A stretch of DNA of 64,000 nucleotides from Exiguobacterium oxidotolerans JCM 12280 (GTDB lineage: Bacteria > Bacillota > Bacilli > Exiguobacteriales > Exiguobacteriaceae), in the NCBI RefSeq assembly GCF_000702625.1, contig NZ_JNIS01000001.1, positions 2,050,001 to 2,114,000 on the forward strand, read 5' to 3'. The notes below the pieces were generated by a model that worked only from the letters and a program-made list of their open reading frames with translations, made no database searches and was not told where the DNA came from. A program made the translations under genes and the position numbers. Below, in pieces: positions 63,392 to 64,000 of this stretch. Numbering within the stretch: the first letter of the stretch is position 1; each line of letters begins with the position of its first letter.

Positions 63392-64000
63392 ATGGATACT
63401 ACAGTTCGGGCAAGACTTATCGCGATTGCGGCGAAAAAACAGAAAGCGGCAATTGTCTATCAAGGCATTCAGGTCATTGACGTGATGACACGTGAGACCT
63501 ATCAAGCGGATGTCGCAATCGACTCAGGCTACATCGCAGCCGTTGGGGACGGTTATGAAGGGGAAGAGAACATTGATGGAACGGATCAATATATCGCACC
63601 GAGTTTCATCGATGGACACGTCCATATCGAATCTTCGATGGTGACGCCGAGTGAATATGAACAAGCCATCTTACCGCTCGGAGTGACGACGGTGATCGCC
63701 GATCCGCACGAAATTGCTAACGTCAAAGGTGCAGACGGTCTACAGTTCATGTTAGATGATGCGGAACAGCTTCGTCTTGATGTACGGATGATGTTACCGA
63801 GCTGTGTTCCGGCGACGTCGTTCGAACACGCAGGGGCGTCGTTAAAGGCAGCCGACTTAGCGCCGTTCGTCAATCATCCGGGTGTCCATGGATTAGGGGA
63901 AGTGATGGATTACCCGGCGGTCGAACGTGCCGATGCGGACATGCTACAGAAAATCGAGCAGATTGAAGCAGCAGGGAAGCTCGTTGATGGTCATGCAGCA
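63392..64000 (+). CDS. adeC: adenine deaminase AdeC, 3' end beyond window
   Basis: The first 203 codons of an adenine deaminase that turns adenine into hypoxanthine and ammonia for purine salvage. The metal-binding IDGHVHIESSMVTP, VTTVIADPHEIANV and SCVPATSFE segments are typical of AdeC, and the family length is about 580-600, so roughly two thirds lies outside. A TAGGAGGATA site precedes the ATG. A more distant relative, YerA, is at 17073. Confidence 0.95.
   Translation, partial: MDTTVRARLIAIAAKKQKAAIVYQGIQVIDVMTRETYQADVAIDSGYIAAVGDGYEGEENIDGTDQYIAPSFIDGHVHIESSMVTPSEYEQAILPLGVTTVIADPHEIANVKGADGLQFMLDDAEQLRLDVRMMLPSCVPATSFEHAGASLKAADLAPFVNHPGVHGLGEVMDYPAVERADADMLQKIEQIEAAGKLVDGHAA

Overview
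The window looks like chromosome of a low-to-moderate-GC Firmicute of class Bacilli, most probably an Exiguobacterium or close relative. This rests on protein sequence style and on a gene order that follows Bacillus subtilis (NETI protein, purEKBCSQLFMNHD, yerA, yerC, pcrB, pcrA, ligA, yerH/camS). The genus is an inference; no search was run.

Layout. 1-2734: 3' part of a 23S rRNA gene, 5S rRNA and a terminator. 2.8-16.3 kb: a small NETI-motif protein, then the 12-gene purine operon behind a paired PurBox, a promoter and a guanine-type riboswitch with terminator. 16.3-17.0 kb: a gene-free block with two tandem copies of a hairpin repeat (module A) plus a second module (B). 17.0-28 kb: adenine-deaminase-like YerA with a cre site, the TrpR-like YerC, a Ktr potassium channel subunit, a small membrane protein, PcrB, PcrA helicase, DNA ligase, a class D type sortase and a CamS-like lipoprotein. 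28-31 kb: a 387-bp repeat element, then an RpiR regulator, an M20 amidohydrolase and YwbE. 30.9-34.5 kb: a CtsR-type operator in front of a CbpA-like DnaJ and a clpB gene broken into two overlapping frames. 34.6-40.4 kb: glutaminase, CHAD protein, MATE exporter and MprF.

40.4-45.5 kb: GlcNAc catabolism (nagA, nagB, and nagR on the other strand), interrupted by an internally deleted IS200/IS605 TnpB element, an LCP-family wall polymer ligase and a second, inverted copy of the 388-bp repeat element. 45.5-49.8 kb: AlaX-type editing protein, acetyltransferase, and argG-argH behind an ARG box. 49.9-58.1 kb: the lysine/diaminopimelate operon (lysC asd dapA dapB dapH ilvE alr lysA) under a lysine riboswitch; ilvE and alr inside it are notable. 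58.2-64 kb: a LysM polysaccharide deacetylase, a two-gene ABC importer of the OpuC/EgtU type with permease and binding protein fused, two small overlapping ORFs with a cre site, a gamma carbonic anhydrase-like protein, and the start of adenine deaminase adeC, cut by the window end.

Most of the window is ordinary housekeeping. The least explained structure is the family of hairpin repeats. Two full copies (27949-28335 and 44251-44638, opposite internal orientation) end in TGTAGACAAA-type inverted repeats. Each is flanked by two near-identical copies of the local transcription terminator, as if insertion into a terminator had duplicated about 28-35 bp. Their internal stems differ between copies while pairing is kept. 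No transposase for them is in the window.
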